A DNA stretch of 64,000 bases, taken from assembly GCA_014323765.1 (NCBI GenBank), contig JACONM010000017.1, forward strand, positions 5,949-69,948, written 5' to 3'. The position numbers and the translations under genes are program-made. Source of the DNA: Cellvibrionales bacterium. Its GTDB lineage: Bacteria; Pseudomonadota; Gammaproteobacteria; Pseudomonadales; GM7GCV1. Below the pieces are notes generated by a model. That model did no database searches. It had not been told where the DNA came from and saw only the letters and a list, made by a program, of their open reading frames with translations. The number at the start of each line of letters is the position of its first letter. The stretch's first letter is position 1. Shown piece by piece: positions 42,933-53,154 of the stretch.

Positions 42933-43884
42933 ATTCGTTATGGCCTACGACATTGGCGGAACCAAAATAAAAGCCGGCCTCATCGCCCCCTCCGGCGAAA
43001 TACAAGACCAAGCCACCGCCGCCTCCCACGCCCAAGGCGGCCCGCAGGCCATTATGGCCTCCGCCACCCAATTAACCGAACAAATTATGGCCCGCAATAA
43101 AGAAATAAAAATTATCGGCACCGGCATCGCAACCGCCGGCGTCGTAGATAAAAAACAAGGCAAAATCAGTGCCTCCGCCAACCACATAGCCGACTGGCAA
43201 AACTTCCCCATCCAAACCGCCTTCACCCAGCTTCTCGGCAAACACACAGTCATCGACAACGATGGCAACTGCGCCCTGCTCGCCGAAGTCCATGCCCAAT
43301 CCCTCGAACAGAGCGATATTATTTTCCTCGCCCTCGGCACCGGGCTCGGCGGTGCCATCTATTCCAATGGAAAAATCCGCACCGGCAAAACATCCCTAGC
43401 TGGCCATTTCGGCCAGACCCTAATCGGAGATCTATCCACCCCAGAAAATTGGCAGTGCCTAGAGACCATCCTCTCCGGCAGCGGCTTAGCCAAACTCGCC
43501 CGCCAAAAAATAACGCAGCACGAATCCGTCCCCACCGCCAAAGAACTATTCCCCGATAGCCGCGCCGTCCTGCGGGCGATAGCCAATAACACCGCCGCCC
43601 AAGCAGCCCTCACCCAATGGATTCATCTATTGGCCAACACCTGCCACAGCCTTCAATGGAATTATGACCCCGACATCCTCATCCTCGGCGGCGGCTTAAT
43701 TGACGCGGCAAAAATTTGGTGGCACCAATTCACCGCATGCCTTACCCAAATAAATTCAAACCACCATCTCCCCGCCCCAATGGATGTGCGCCCCGCCATC
43801 CTCGGCAACGATGCAGCAATGGTAGGCGCAGGATTAATGGCTTGGCATGCCATCATCGACAAGGAACATTCCCATGCTGCCTAG
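42925..43884 (+). CDS. ROK family sugar kinase (possible N-acetylmannosamine kinase)
   Basis: YDIGGTKIKAGLI, DNDGNCALLAEVHAQS, FLALGTGLGGAI. Confidence 0.9.
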   Translation: MTKFVMAYDIGGTKIKAGLIAPSGEIQDQATAASHAQGGPQAIMASATQLTEQIMARNKEIKIIGTGIATAGVVDKKQGKISASANHIADWQNFPIQTAFTQLLGKHTVIDNDGNCALLAEVHAQSLEQSDIIFLALGTGLGGAIYSNGKIRTGKTSLAGHFGQTLIGDLSTPENWQCLETILSGSGLAKLARQKITQHESVPTAKELFPDSRAVLRAIANNTAAQAALTQWIHLLANTCHSLQWNYDPDILILGGGLIDAAKIWWHQFTACLTQINSNHHLPAPMDVRPAILGNDAAMVGAGLMAWHAIIDKEHSHAA

Positions 43885-44740
43885 ATTAACCCCCTACCTA
43901 TTCCTATCGCCGGCCCTTTTCATCATCGGCACCTTCGTATTCCTGCCAATGCTCGCCGCCCTATTGATCAGCCTCAGCGATTACAATATGATCGAAACGC
44001 CCCGCTGGCTTGGGTTAGCCCAATATCAACGCCTTTTCCAAGACCCATTTTTCTGGAACGCCCTCGGCAATAGCCTACTTTACCTACTCATCGTCGTACC
44101 GATACTCTCCATCGCCCCCATATTTTTAGCGGTACTGGTAAATAAAAAAATCCCCGGTATCGCATTTTTCCGCAGCCTGTATTATCTACCCGTCGTAACT
44201 TCCCTCATCGTAACCGGACTCATGTGGAAATGGGTCTATGAAGAAAACGGAGTCCTAAACTTTATCCTCCAGAGCCTACACCTCATCAACACACCCATCG
44301 CATGGTTAGCAGACCCTTCCCTATCCTTATTCGCAGTAATGGCAGTGACCGTATGGACCGGCATGGGTTTTTACATGGTCATTTATCTCGCCGGCCTCCA
44401 ATCCATCCCCAAATCCCTCTACGAAGCCGCCGAACTACAAAATATCAGCCGCCTAAAACAAACCCTCTTCATCACCATCCCCATGCTACGCCCTTATATT
44501 GCCCTAGTCGCCGTCATATCCTCCATTGCCGCCATGAAAATCTTCGAGGAAATCTACGTCATCACCGGCGGCGGCCCCTTGAGTCAGACCGAAACATTGG
44601 TATTCTTTATCTACGAAAATGCCTTTATCGAATTCGATATGGGCTACGCCTCGGCAGCCGGAATAGTCCTATTCTGCGTAACCTTTATCCTCTCCATCCT
44701 AAACCTGCTATTGACCAGAGAAACCACCAATGAAAAATAA
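43874..44740 (+). CDS. Sugar ABC transporter permease (MalF/UgpA-type)
   Basis: YEAAELQNISRLKQTLFITIPMLRPYIAL EAA-loop; start at MLPRLTPYL. Confidence 0.92.
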   Translation: MLPRLTPYLFLSPALFIIGTFVFLPMLAALLISLSDYNMIETPRWLGLAQYQRLFQDPFFWNALGNSLLYLLIVVPILSIAPIFLAVLVNKKIPGIAFFRSLYYLPVVTSLIVTGLMWKWVYEENGVLNFILQSLHLINTPIAWLADPSLSLFAVMAVTVWTGMGFYMVIYLAGLQSIPKSLYEAAELQNISRLKQTLFITIPMLRPYIALVAVISSIAAMKIFEEIYVITGGGPLSQTETLVFFIYENAFIEFDMGYASAAGIVLFCVTFILSILNLLLTRETTNEK

Positions 44741-45617
44741 CTCAAATCAGTCGCTGGCAATACCCCACTTCTCCCTGTCGGCCATGCCAGCCATACTCGG
44801 ATGGATGCGCCGACTTGGGCAGTACACAGTTCTTGCCTCCATCGCGCTCTTATTTATCGGCCCATTCCTATGGCTACTCTCAACCGCCCTCAAATCCGGC
44901 TCAGAAAACATCTTTCAATACCCCCCCGACCTAATTCCCGATGAACCAACCCTAAGCAACTTTGCGCGAGTCTTTGAAGCCGTACCCTTCCTAACCTATT
45001 TCTTCAACTCCGCCCTAGTAGCCGCCCTCGCCGTATCCTGCAATTTGCTTTTCTGTTCCCTCGCCGCCTATCCCCTAGCGCGCCTAAAATTTGCCGGCAA
45101 AAATGCGCTGTTCTTATTATTGATCAGCACCATGATGCTCCCATTCCAACTGCTAATGATTCCCCTCTACACCATCGCCGTCAATCTCGGCCTCAATAAT
45201 TCCTATCTTGGCCTCATCGTCCCCCACGCCTGCACCGCCTTTGGCGTATTCTTAATGCGCCAGGCTTTCTTAACAATCCCCAAACAATTAGAGGAATCCG
45301 CCTATATAGAGGGGCTTAATCACTGGCAAATTTGGTGGCACATAATGCTACCGCTCGTAAAACCAACCCTAGCCACCCTAGCCGTCTTCACTTTTATTGG
45401 CGTATGGGGCGATTTTCTCTGGCCACTAATTATCATGGATGAGCAAGCCAAATTCACCCTCCCACTAGGTGTCAATAAATTGGCAGGAACCTTCGGCAAA
45501 GATTGGCGCCTAGTCGCCGCCGGGGCCATCCTATCCATCATCCCAACGCTGATCGTTTTCGTTTTTACCCAGCGTTATTTTATCTCCGGCGCACTAAAAA
45601 ACGCCGTCAAAGGTTAG
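44730..45617 (+). CDS. Sugar ABC transporter permease (MalG/UgpE-type)
   Basis: LEESAYIEGLNHWQIWWHIMLPLVKPTLATLAVFTF. Confidence 0.93.
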   Translation: MKNNSNQSLAIPHFSLSAMPAILGWMRRLGQYTVLASIALLFIGPFLWLLSTALKSGSENIFQYPPDLIPDEPTLSNFARVFEAVPFLTYFFNSALVAALAVSCNLLFCSLAAYPLARLKFAGKNALFLLLISTMMLPFQLLMIPLYTIAVNLGLNNSYLGLIVPHACTAFGVFLMRQAFLTIPKQLEESAYIEGLNHWQIWWHIMLPLVKPTLATLAVFTFIGVWGDFLWPLIIMDEQAKFTLPLGVNKLAGTFGKDWRLVAAGAILSIIPTLIVFVFTQRYFISGALKNAVKG

Positions 45618-45632
45618 GCAAAGGTTTTCCCC

Positions 45633-48215
45633 ATGCGTAAAAAAGCCGCCCTCGTCGTACAAACCCATTGGGACCGTGAATGGTACCTAACCAATGAGGA
45701 GTACAGTGCCCGCCTATTGCGGGTGTTCCCCACCATCCTCAATGCGCTAGACACCGGCCAAATTGACCGATTTCTTTTCGACGGCCAAACCGCCGCGCTA
45801 GAAGATCTAATGGCACATTGCGAGAAACAGATCGCCGAGCGAACATGCGCCTACATTAGATCCGGCAAAATCAACATCGGCCCCTGGTACGCCATGCCCG
45901 ATGAAAACCTATGCGCCGGCGAGTCCCTCATCCGCAACCTAGAAGAGGGAATAACCACATCCAAATCTTATGGCGAGAAAAATTTCCTCGGTTATCTCCC
46001 CGACACCTTCGGGCATGTCGCGCAAATGCCCCAAATTTTTGCTGGCTTTGGCATCGAACATGCCGTGGTCTGGCGCGGCGTTAATATCCCCAGCGACCTA
46101 TTCCAATGGCAATCCCCAAATGGCCAAAGCGTCATCTGCCTATTTCTCCCCGAAGGCTATTATCAGCAACCCTTTTCCAAGCAAAACTACCTAGAAGCGG
46201 TGCAGTCGTATTTTCAGAAAGTAGAGCAAGACTTTCCCCAGGCAGGGCTACTACTAACCCAAGGGGGCGATCACTTAGTACCGCCACAGGATCTCAAAAA
46301 TCGAATCACCCATTTCAACCAAGCCCAGCAAACTTATCGAGTCAAACAAACAACGCTACAAGACCACATTAACCAGCGCATAGCCGAAACCAAAAACCTT
46401 CCAATCCTGCAGGGCGAACTACGCGATAACACCAATAGCTATATTTTACCCGATGTCCTCTCCACCAGACGCTACCTCAAACGGCATAACCAAGAATTGG
46501 AAGACAGACTCATCGGCCAAATAGAACCACTATTAGCCGCCATAGATAACTTTGCACCCCAGTATCCACACCGCTATTTACGCCAAACATGGCAGCTACT
46601 GTTGCAGCAACATGCCCATGACTCCATCTGCGGATGCAGCATCGATGCGGTGCATGCCGAGATGCTAGTACGCTTCCACCGCATCAAAGATCGCCTCAAT
46701 GCGCTACAAACCCTAGCCTGCGAACATATTGGCCTCCAAAACCCCTACCTTAATACCCAAGACCCAAAATCCCCCTCCCCCTTCGCCGACGATACCAAAA
46801 TAACCGCATTCAACCCATCGCTCAAAGCACGTTCCGGCTGGCATTACATTCAATTTTTTATCAGCGGCGACCCAATCGATAACCTAAAAATATCGGATAC
46901 AGCCGGGACGGTCTATGCCACTGCAATAGTAGATCGGCAACCACACCGCGACTTCACCTCACCCATAGATGACTTCCCCGAGCATGTAGCAGGCCACCTC
47001 TACACAGCCTTTATCCGTATGGAAATGGAAGGCTGGGCAAGCAAAAACCTGATCATCGTCCCCACCAAAACACTCCCGACGCAGCAAGATAATCAAGGTA
47101 CTACCGCCACCCACTCCATCAGCAACGCATCCATGACCATCGCAGCCGATAAAGAAAACGGCATCGTCATTACCAACCATCATAACAGCCAAACGCCTAA
47201 ACAAGCCCTTGCAATTATTTCTCAGGGAGATGCCGGAGACAGCTACAATTATTCACCACCACCAAATAATTGGTGCGTCAAGGCGACCATAACCGATATA
47301 AAAACCTGCTTTATCGAAAAACAGTATCAAGAACTGCGCATCAATTTTTCTCTCGAGCAGCCAGCATCTCTCAACACAACCCGATCTGGACCAAGCAAAG
47401 AATCGGTAACTTCAAAAGGCCATCTCATATTACGCCTCCTCGCCGATGAGCCTTTTATACGGGCCAAACTAACCTGGAATAACAAAGCCAAAAACCACCG
47501 CTTGCGCCTGCATTTACCGCTCGGCAAAAACATCCCAAGTTCACACAGCGATTCCGCCTTCGCATTCATTAAACGCCCGGTAACGTACCGCCAACAACGC
47601 ACCAAAATTGCACCGCAAGAGATCCCCCCGTGCGTTCACCCTTCCTATTCCCTCATCCAAGCAGGCGAACACATACTGATACACCGCGCCCTAAATGAAT
47701 ATGAAATTGTCAAAGGCGCACAGGGCGATACACTCGCGCTAACCCTATCGCGCTCAGTAGGCTGGCTATCGCGCCGCGATCTAATAGACCGCGGCCAAGG
47801 CGCCGGCCCCGATTTTGCGACTCCGGAAGCGCAATGTTTGGGCGAGGATTACTTTGAATTCGTTCTAGCCAACACCCATGATTTTACCCCCGAGCAGGCA
47901 CTGGCACAGGCCAACGATCTGCGTCGTCCCATCATGTTTCTACGCGGCCACGGCCAAGTCAGCAACAAAAAATTACAAATTAAAGCAGACACTGTTATCA
48001 TCTTTTCTTGCCGCAAAATCGAAGATAAAATCGAAGTGAGGCTATTCAACCCCAGCAACGCCCCGCAGAAATTCGCTATCATTGGAGGCACCGCAGAGCG
48101 CGTCACCCTAGCAGGCACATCGATCAGTTGCATAGAAGACAGCAAACACCAAGATACCCAGCCCGCTCAAGTCATAGCCCCGCATGAAATTGTAACCCTG
48201 AGGATCAAACAATGA
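45633..48215 (+). CDS. GH38 alpha-mannosidase
   Basis: QTHWDREWYLTNEEYSARLLRVF, DTFGHVAQMPQIFAGFGIEHAVVWRG, QQHAHDSICGCSIDAVH. Confidence 0.95.
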   Translation: MRKKAALVVQTHWDREWYLTNEEYSARLLRVFPTILNALDTGQIDRFLFDGQTAALEDLMAHCEKQIAERTCAYIRSGKINIGPWYAMPDENLCAGESLIRNLEEGITTSKSYGEKNFLGYLPDTFGHVAQMPQIFAGFGIEHAVVWRGVNIPSDLFQWQSPNGQSVICLFLPEGYYQQPFSKQNYLEAVQSYFQKVEQDFPQAGLLLTQGGDHLVPPQDLKNRITHFNQAQQTYRVKQTTLQDHINQRIAETKNLPILQGELRDNTNSYILPDVLSTRRYLKRHNQELEDRLIGQIEPLLAAIDNFAPQYPHRYLRQTWQLLLQQHAHDSICGCSIDAVHAEMLVRFHRIKDRLNALQTLACEHIGLQNPYLNTQDPKSPSPFADDTKITAFNPSLKARSGWHYIQFFISGDPIDNLKISDTAGTVYATAIVDRQPHRDFTSPIDDFPEHVAGHLYTAFIRMEMEGWASKNLIIVPTKTLPTQQDNQGTTATHSISNASMTIAADKENGIVITNHHNSQTPKQALAIISQGDAGDSYNYSPPPNNWCVKATITDIKTCFIEKQYQELRINFSLEQPASLNTTRSGPSKESVTSKGHLILRLLADEPFIRAKLTWNNKAKNHRLRLHLPLGKNIPSSHSDSAFAFIKRPVTYRQQRTKIAPQEIPPCVHPSYSLIQAGEHILIHRALNEYEIVKGAQGDTLALTLSRSVGWLSRRDLIDRGQGAGPDFATPEAQCLGEDYFEFVLANTHDFTPEQALAQANDLRRPIMFLRGHGQVSNKKLQIKADTVIIFSCRKIEDKIEVRLFNPSNAPQKFAIIGGTAERVTLAGTSISCIEDSKHQDTQPAQVIAPHEIVTLRIKQ

Positions 48216-49318
48216 CCGCCATCAGTCTCCGGCAGGTAGAGAAAAAAATCGGTGCCGAGCGCATCATCCACCCGATTGATTTACAAATCCAAAGCGGCGA
48301 ATTTATCGTTTTCGTCGGCCCTTCCGGTTGCGGAAAATCGACCCTTTTACGCATGCTCGCCGGGCTTGAACCGGTCAGCCACGGCGAGATCTATTATGAT
48401 GCGCTAAACGTTACCAAAATGGCCGCCCGCAAACGACAAGTGGCCATGGTATTCCAATCCTACGCCCTCTACCCCCACATGAATGTCGAGCAAAACCTAA
48501 GTTTTGGCTTGCGCATGACCGGGCACAGCAAGCAAGAAATTACCCGGCGGGTAGGCAAAGCGGTAGATATGTTGCGCCTTGGCGATTATTTATCGCGGAA
48601 ACCCGGGCAGCTTTCCGGCGGCCAATGCCAGCGCGTCGCCATTGGCCGTGCCCTAGTCCAACAACCCAAAATCTTTTTGTTTGATGAACCGCTATCCAAT
48701 CTCGATGCCGATCTTCGCAGCGCAATGCGCATAGAAATTGCCCGATTGCATGCGGAGCTCGGCACTACCATGGTCTATGTTACCCATGATCAAGTAGAGG
48801 CCATGACGCTGGCCGATCGCATCGCAATACTCAACGCTGGTCGCATCGAGCAAATCGGCACCCCCGATGATATTTACAAACACCCGCAAAATATCTTTGC
48901 CGCCGAATTTATGGGGACCCCCAAAATCAATCTCCTAGCCGGCGAAGTTCGCCAAGAAGATGGCCTCTGGTTTATAGCGCAAGATGAGCCGCAAAATGGG
49001 ATAAAAATCAAACTTGACCCAAATCTTTGCCGGTTATCAGATGGCAAAAAATGCACGATCGCAATTCGCCCCGAAGACATTGAGTTAGTAGCAGATTCCG
49101 CATTAAAGCTCAAAGTCGAGCATATGGAAAAACTCGGCACCAACACCCATTATTTCGGTAAAATTGGACAGCAAAGTTTGCGCCTATCAGCGCATCGCAC
49201 GGCAGAGATAACAGTCGGCAATGAACTTGCCATTCATATCCCCGCCGAAAAACTGCATTTTTTTAACCGCTCCGGCCAACGCATCCCCGCTAACAGATCC
49301 AAGTTACCTGCCCCATAA
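48212..49318 (+). CDS. Sugar ABC transporter ATPase (MalK/UgpC/MsmX-type)
   Basis: VGPSGCGKSTLLRMLAGLEP, LSGGQCQRVAIGRALV, FLFDEPLSNLDA. Confidence 0.96.
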   Translation: MTAISLRQVEKKIGAERIIHPIDLQIQSGEFIVFVGPSGCGKSTLLRMLAGLEPVSHGEIYYDALNVTKMAARKRQVAMVFQSYALYPHMNVEQNLSFGLRMTGHSKQEITRRVGKAVDMLRLGDYLSRKPGQLSGGQCQRVAIGRALVQQPKIFLFDEPLSNLDADLRSAMRIEIARLHAELGTTMVYVTHDQVEAMTLADRIAILNAGRIEQIGTPDDIYKHPQNIFAAEFMGTPKINLLAGEVRQEDGLWFIAQDEPQNGIKIKLDPNLCRLSDGKKCTIAIRPEDIELVADSALKLKVEHMEKLGTNTHYFGKIGQQSLRLSAHRTAEITVGNELAIHIPAEKLHFFNRSGQRIPANRSKLPAP

Positions 49319-49332
49319 AAAAATCAGCTACC

Positions 49333-50850
49333 ATGCAAAACAAAAAACTTCTCATCATCCCCATCGATGATCGCCCGGTAGTCTGCGCACAGCTACAAGA
49401 CCTTGCTGCCCTTGCCGATTGGCAGGCCATCCTACCCCCGCATAACCTATTGGGGCATATGCGCAAAACGGCGGATACCAATAGCTTAGCAGAATGGCTG
49501 TTTGCCCGCTGCGATGCCGCCGATGGCTTTGTCCTATCCCTCGATAGCCTGATTTATGGCGGTTTAATTGCAAGTCGTATTTCAACTGATTCCATCGCCA
49601 CGCTAGATAAACGCAGCCAAATTATCAGCCGCCTACGCGAACATGTTGGCAGCAAGCCAATCTATGCTTTTTTATCCAACATGCGCATCGCTAATAGCAA
49701 CGTGAATGAGGAGGAAAAGCCGTATTGGCAAGACTACGGCACCCTTATCTGGCAATGGTCCTATTACAGCGACAAACATGCCATGTGTTCACAAGCAGAT
49801 GATTTGTACCGCGCCCATGCCGCCAAGACACAGATCCCTGAACATATCCGCACGGATTACCTCCACACACGCAAACGCAACCTAGCATTAACCAATAGCG
49901 TCATTGACCAAGTCCTAACCCACCAATTAGACCGCCTAATCCTACCCCAAGATGATAATGCTCCCTACGGCTTCCACATCAACGAGATACGCCGCCTTCA
50001 CACCCGCATCGCGCAGCTACAGCTAGAAGACAGAATCAAAATTTATTCAGGGACCGACGAAGTGGCATGGACCCTAACATCGCGACTCATTTCCAAACTT
50101 GAAGGACGCAGTGCCAGAAAAATATACCTCAGTTGGCATCGCGGCCAGACCGCACAAAAAATAATACCGTTTTATGAAGATCAGCCTATCTCAATAGCGG
50201 TTGCAAGCCAGATCAATGCAGCGGGAAGCGAGATAACGGAAAATATAGAAAATGCCGATCTGGTATTGGCCATTCATAGCCCAGAATCTTCGCAAGGCGA
50301 CTGGGCGCTGCAAAAACCACTACAAGAGCAAAGCGTTTCTTGCGCAAGTTGGATTAAAGAATTGGCGGACTTGCAAAAATCCGCTAAGCCCATAGCGATT
50401 GCAGATCTCGCCTACGCCAATGGGGGAGATCCGGATTTTTTCAACATGATGTTGGAGCGGTTAGACATGCGACACATTATTGCTTATAGCGGCTGGAACA
50501 CAGCCAGCAACAGCCTAGGCACAGTCGCCGCACAAATGCAGCTTGCCGAGCTAGACAAAATATCCCAAAACCAGCTTAAGTTACTAGGAACGCGCTTAGT
50601 TGATGATGTTTTCTATCAGGCCATCTTCCGCCAAGATTTGCGCAAGCAAATCGTAAATGCAACCCCACCGGATAAAACCAAGTCAAAGTTTAGGCAATCC
50701 GCGAATCAATGGCTAATAGACAAAGGAATGCCATTTATGCAAATCGACCATGTTACCTTTCCATGGGAACGCAGCTTTGAAATTGGCTTTGAGTGTCGAA
50801 TAGACCCCAAGCAGGCACCGATCAACAAAATCAAGGGAAAATTGCAATGA
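49333..50850 (+). CDS. DUF4127 family protein
   Basis: IIPIDDRPVVCAQLQDLA, LSLDSLIYGGLIASR, LPQDDNAPYGFHINEIRRL, YSGTDEVAWTL. Confidence 0.85.
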   Translation: MQNKKLLIIPIDDRPVVCAQLQDLAALADWQAILPPHNLLGHMRKTADTNSLAEWLFARCDAADGFVLSLDSLIYGGLIASRISTDSIATLDKRSQIISRLREHVGSKPIYAFLSNMRIANSNVNEEEKPYWQDYGTLIWQWSYYSDKHAMCSQADDLYRAHAAKTQIPEHIRTDYLHTRKRNLALTNSVIDQVLTHQLDRLILPQDDNAPYGFHINEIRRLHTRIAQLQLEDRIKIYSGTDEVAWTLTSRLISKLEGRSARKIYLSWHRGQTAQKIIPFYEDQPISIAVASQINAAGSEITENIENADLVLAIHSPESSQGDWALQKPLQEQSVSCASWIKELADLQKSAKPIAIADLAYANGGDPDFFNMMLERLDMRHIIAYSGWNTASNSLGTVAAQMQLAELDKISQNQLKLLGTRLVDDVFYQAIFRQDLRKQIVNATPPDKTKSKFRQSANQWLIDKGMPFMQIDHVTFPWERSFEIGFECRIDPKQAPINKIKGKLQ

Positions 50851-51866
50851 TACAAACACTCATGCAAAAAGAGGCTCAGGAGGCCGCAGAACGAGTCGCT
50901 TTGCAAAATGACGGCCTCAATGGCACTTTAAAGGAACTCGCGCAGAGAATCGCGCACAATGATCTGGATCTTATCCAAATTTGCGCTCGCGGCAGCTCAG
51001 ATCACGCTGGCCTGTTTGCCAAATATGTCTTTGAGCGCGAACTCAAAATCCCCGTTGCGTCGGTTACACCATCGATAGCTTCTGTCCATGGGGTGGATCT
51101 GAAGTTACCCAAAACACTGTTCATCGTCATTTCACAATCCGGTCAAAGCCCAGATATTATTCTCAGCGCAGAAGCCGCTAAGCGGGCCGGTGCTACCATC
51201 CTAGCCATTGTCAATGATACAGAATCGCCGTTAGCCAAAATATCGCATATTGTGCTACCCATGCATGCCGGCCCTGAACACAGCGTCGCCGCGACCAAAT
51301 CATTTATCTGCTCCCTTGCCATTATTTTGAAAATGGTAGCAAGCCTCGATAGCTCCTGTTCATTTGCAGACGAATTGAAAAACCTACCACAGCACCTAAT
51401 GCAAGCGGCACAATTACAGTGGACACAGTTTATTGATACTATGTGCAGGGCTAGACATGTCTTCATGTTAGGTCGCGGCACGGGCTATGCCATTGCGCGC
51501 GAAGCGGCCCTCAAGCTAAAAGAGACCAGTGCTCTGCACGCCGAATCTTACAGCCTAGCGGAAGTTGCACACGGCCCCATGGAAATTGTCAATAAATCTT
51601 TCCCTGTCCTTATCTTTGACACGGAAGCTAAAATTGGCGTGGAAAAAGTCCTGGATAAATTTGGCACCGCCGGGGCGGATATTTTTCTTGTTGGCCGCAA
51701 GGTGCCCGGTACACATCATTTAAGCTCCATCTCCGCATCGTCGCCCTACATCAAAGCCATCCTACAAATTCAAAGCTTTTATCTTGCCGCCAATGCAATC
51801 GCCATTGCCCGTGAACGCAATCCAGATTCACCCCAACACCTTAAAAAGGTTACCCAGACTCTCTGA
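50847..51866 (+). CDS. Double SIS-domain protein, NagB-II/GlmS-like aminosugar deaminase or isomerase
   Basis: ICARGSSDHAGLFAKYVFE, FIVISQSGQSPDIILSAEAAKRAG, LGRGTGYAIAREAALKLKETSALHAES. Confidence 0.9.
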   Translation: MIQTLMQKEAQEAAERVALQNDGLNGTLKELAQRIAHNDLDLIQICARGSSDHAGLFAKYVFERELKIPVASVTPSIASVHGVDLKLPKTLFIVISQSGQSPDIILSAEAAKRAGATILAIVNDTESPLAKISHIVLPMHAGPEHSVAATKSFICSLAIILKMVASLDSSCSFADELKNLPQHLMQAAQLQWTQFIDTMCRARHVFMLGRGTGYAIAREAALKLKETSALHAESYSLAEVAHGPMEIVNKSFPVLIFDTEAKIGVEKVLDKFGTAGADIFLVGRKVPGTHHLSSISASSPYIKAILQIQSFYLAANAIAIARERNPDSPQHLKKVTQTL

Positions 51867-51877
51867 GAGAGATTCCC

Positions 51878-53026
51878 ATGCCAACACAATTTCTAAACGC
51901 CACCCTCTTACACCCGGCCCCAATGGAGCGCACCAGCTTCACCGTTATCGATGGCCGCTTTACCGGTTTTAATCAAGCACCGCATGCTGAAGATATACAA
52001 GTGGACCTAGATGGCCAGTTCGTCATCCCCGGCCTGTTTGATGCACAGGTCAATGGCGTGGGCGGCATCATGTTTAATGACAACCCATCGCTGGATACGA
52101 TCCGCCACATGTCCGCGGTGCTGGCAACCCTAGGCACCACTTCTTTTCTACCAACACTGGTCAGCGATGATCTAGAGAAAGTAAAACTAGCTATCGAAGC
52201 AGTGGCATCCGCCATTGCTCTAAAAGTGCCCGGCGTTAGGGGTATTCACCTTGAAGGCCCCTTTTTGAACAGCCAAAAGAAAGGAGTCCACAACGCGCAA
52301 AAATTTAGAAAACTAGACGACAATTCCATCGACCTAATCAGCACCCTCACAAACGGCAAAACACTCATCACCCTAGCCCCCGAACTAACCTCCCCCCAAC
52401 TAATTGCCGAGCTAGTCAGGCGCGGCATTATTGTCGCCGCAGGCCATACCATGGCCAATTTTACGCAGACCCAGATCGCCCTTAAAGCCGGCTTAACCGG
52501 CTTCACCCATCTATTCAACGCAATGCCACAAATAGAAAGCCGCAATCCGGGCTGTATTGTCGCCGCCTTAGAATCAAAAAACAGCTTTTGCAGTCTGATT
52601 GTCGATGGCCATCACGTCGACCCGGCCTTACTGCGCATGGCACTGCGCGCCAAATCTGGCAATCAGGGCATGTTCCTAGTATCCGATGCAATCAGCAGCG
52701 TGGGCACTGATAAAAAAGAATTGCAGCTGGCCGGCCAAAAACTCTTTATTAAAAACGGCAAATGCACCACCGCAGAGGGAACGCTGGCCGGAGCCCACCT
52801 ATCCCTGTGGGAAGCAGTACAAAACGCCGCCAAACTCTTGAATATCGAATTCGCCACCGCCGTGGAAATGGCAACGGCCACCCCAGCCGGCTTCATGCAT
52901 CTGGATAAAGAAATTGGCAGAATTACCGCCGATCTATGCGCTGATTTTCTAGTTCTAGACCAGCAAAAAAACCTGCGCCAAACATGGGTCGCAGGCCAGT
53001 GCGTTCACGACTCATTAAAAAATTGA
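51878..53026 (+). CDS. nagA: N-acetylglucosamine-6-phosphate deacetylase
   Basis: FVIPGLFDAQVNGVGGIMFND, IHLEGPFLNSQKKGVHN, GFTHLFNAMPQIESRNPG. Confidence 0.95.
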   Translation: MPTQFLNATLLHPAPMERTSFTVIDGRFTGFNQAPHAEDIQVDLDGQFVIPGLFDAQVNGVGGIMFNDNPSLDTIRHMSAVLATLGTTSFLPTLVSDDLEKVKLAIEAVASAIALKVPGVRGIHLEGPFLNSQKKGVHNAQKFRKLDDNSIDLISTLTNGKTLITLAPELTSPQLIAELVRRGIIVAAGHTMANFTQTQIALKAGLTGFTHLFNAMPQIESRNPGCIVAALESKNSFCSLIVDGHHVDPALLRMALRAKSGNQGMFLVSDAISSVGTDKKELQLAGQKLFIKNGKCTTAEGTLAGAHLSLWEAVQNAAKLLNIEFATAVEMATATPAGFMHLDKEIGRITADLCADFLVLDQQKNLRQTWVAGQCVHDSLKN

Positions 53027-53122
53027 AACCGATTCCCCCGTAGAAATAACGCCAAGAAAAGGGCAGAACAGGTGAATCGAGCCGAGCCGACGGTGCTACC
53101 ATCCCCTCTTCCCAGCAGCCCA

Positions 53123-53132
53123 CCCCCCCCCC
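53123..53132 (+). repeat. C10 homopolymer 5' of the FGE gene
   Basis: AGCAGCCCA-CCCCCCCCCC-ACCACAGG, ~23 bp before ATG. Confidence 0.85.
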
Positions 53133-53154
53133 ACCACAGGGCCCAAAAAACACA

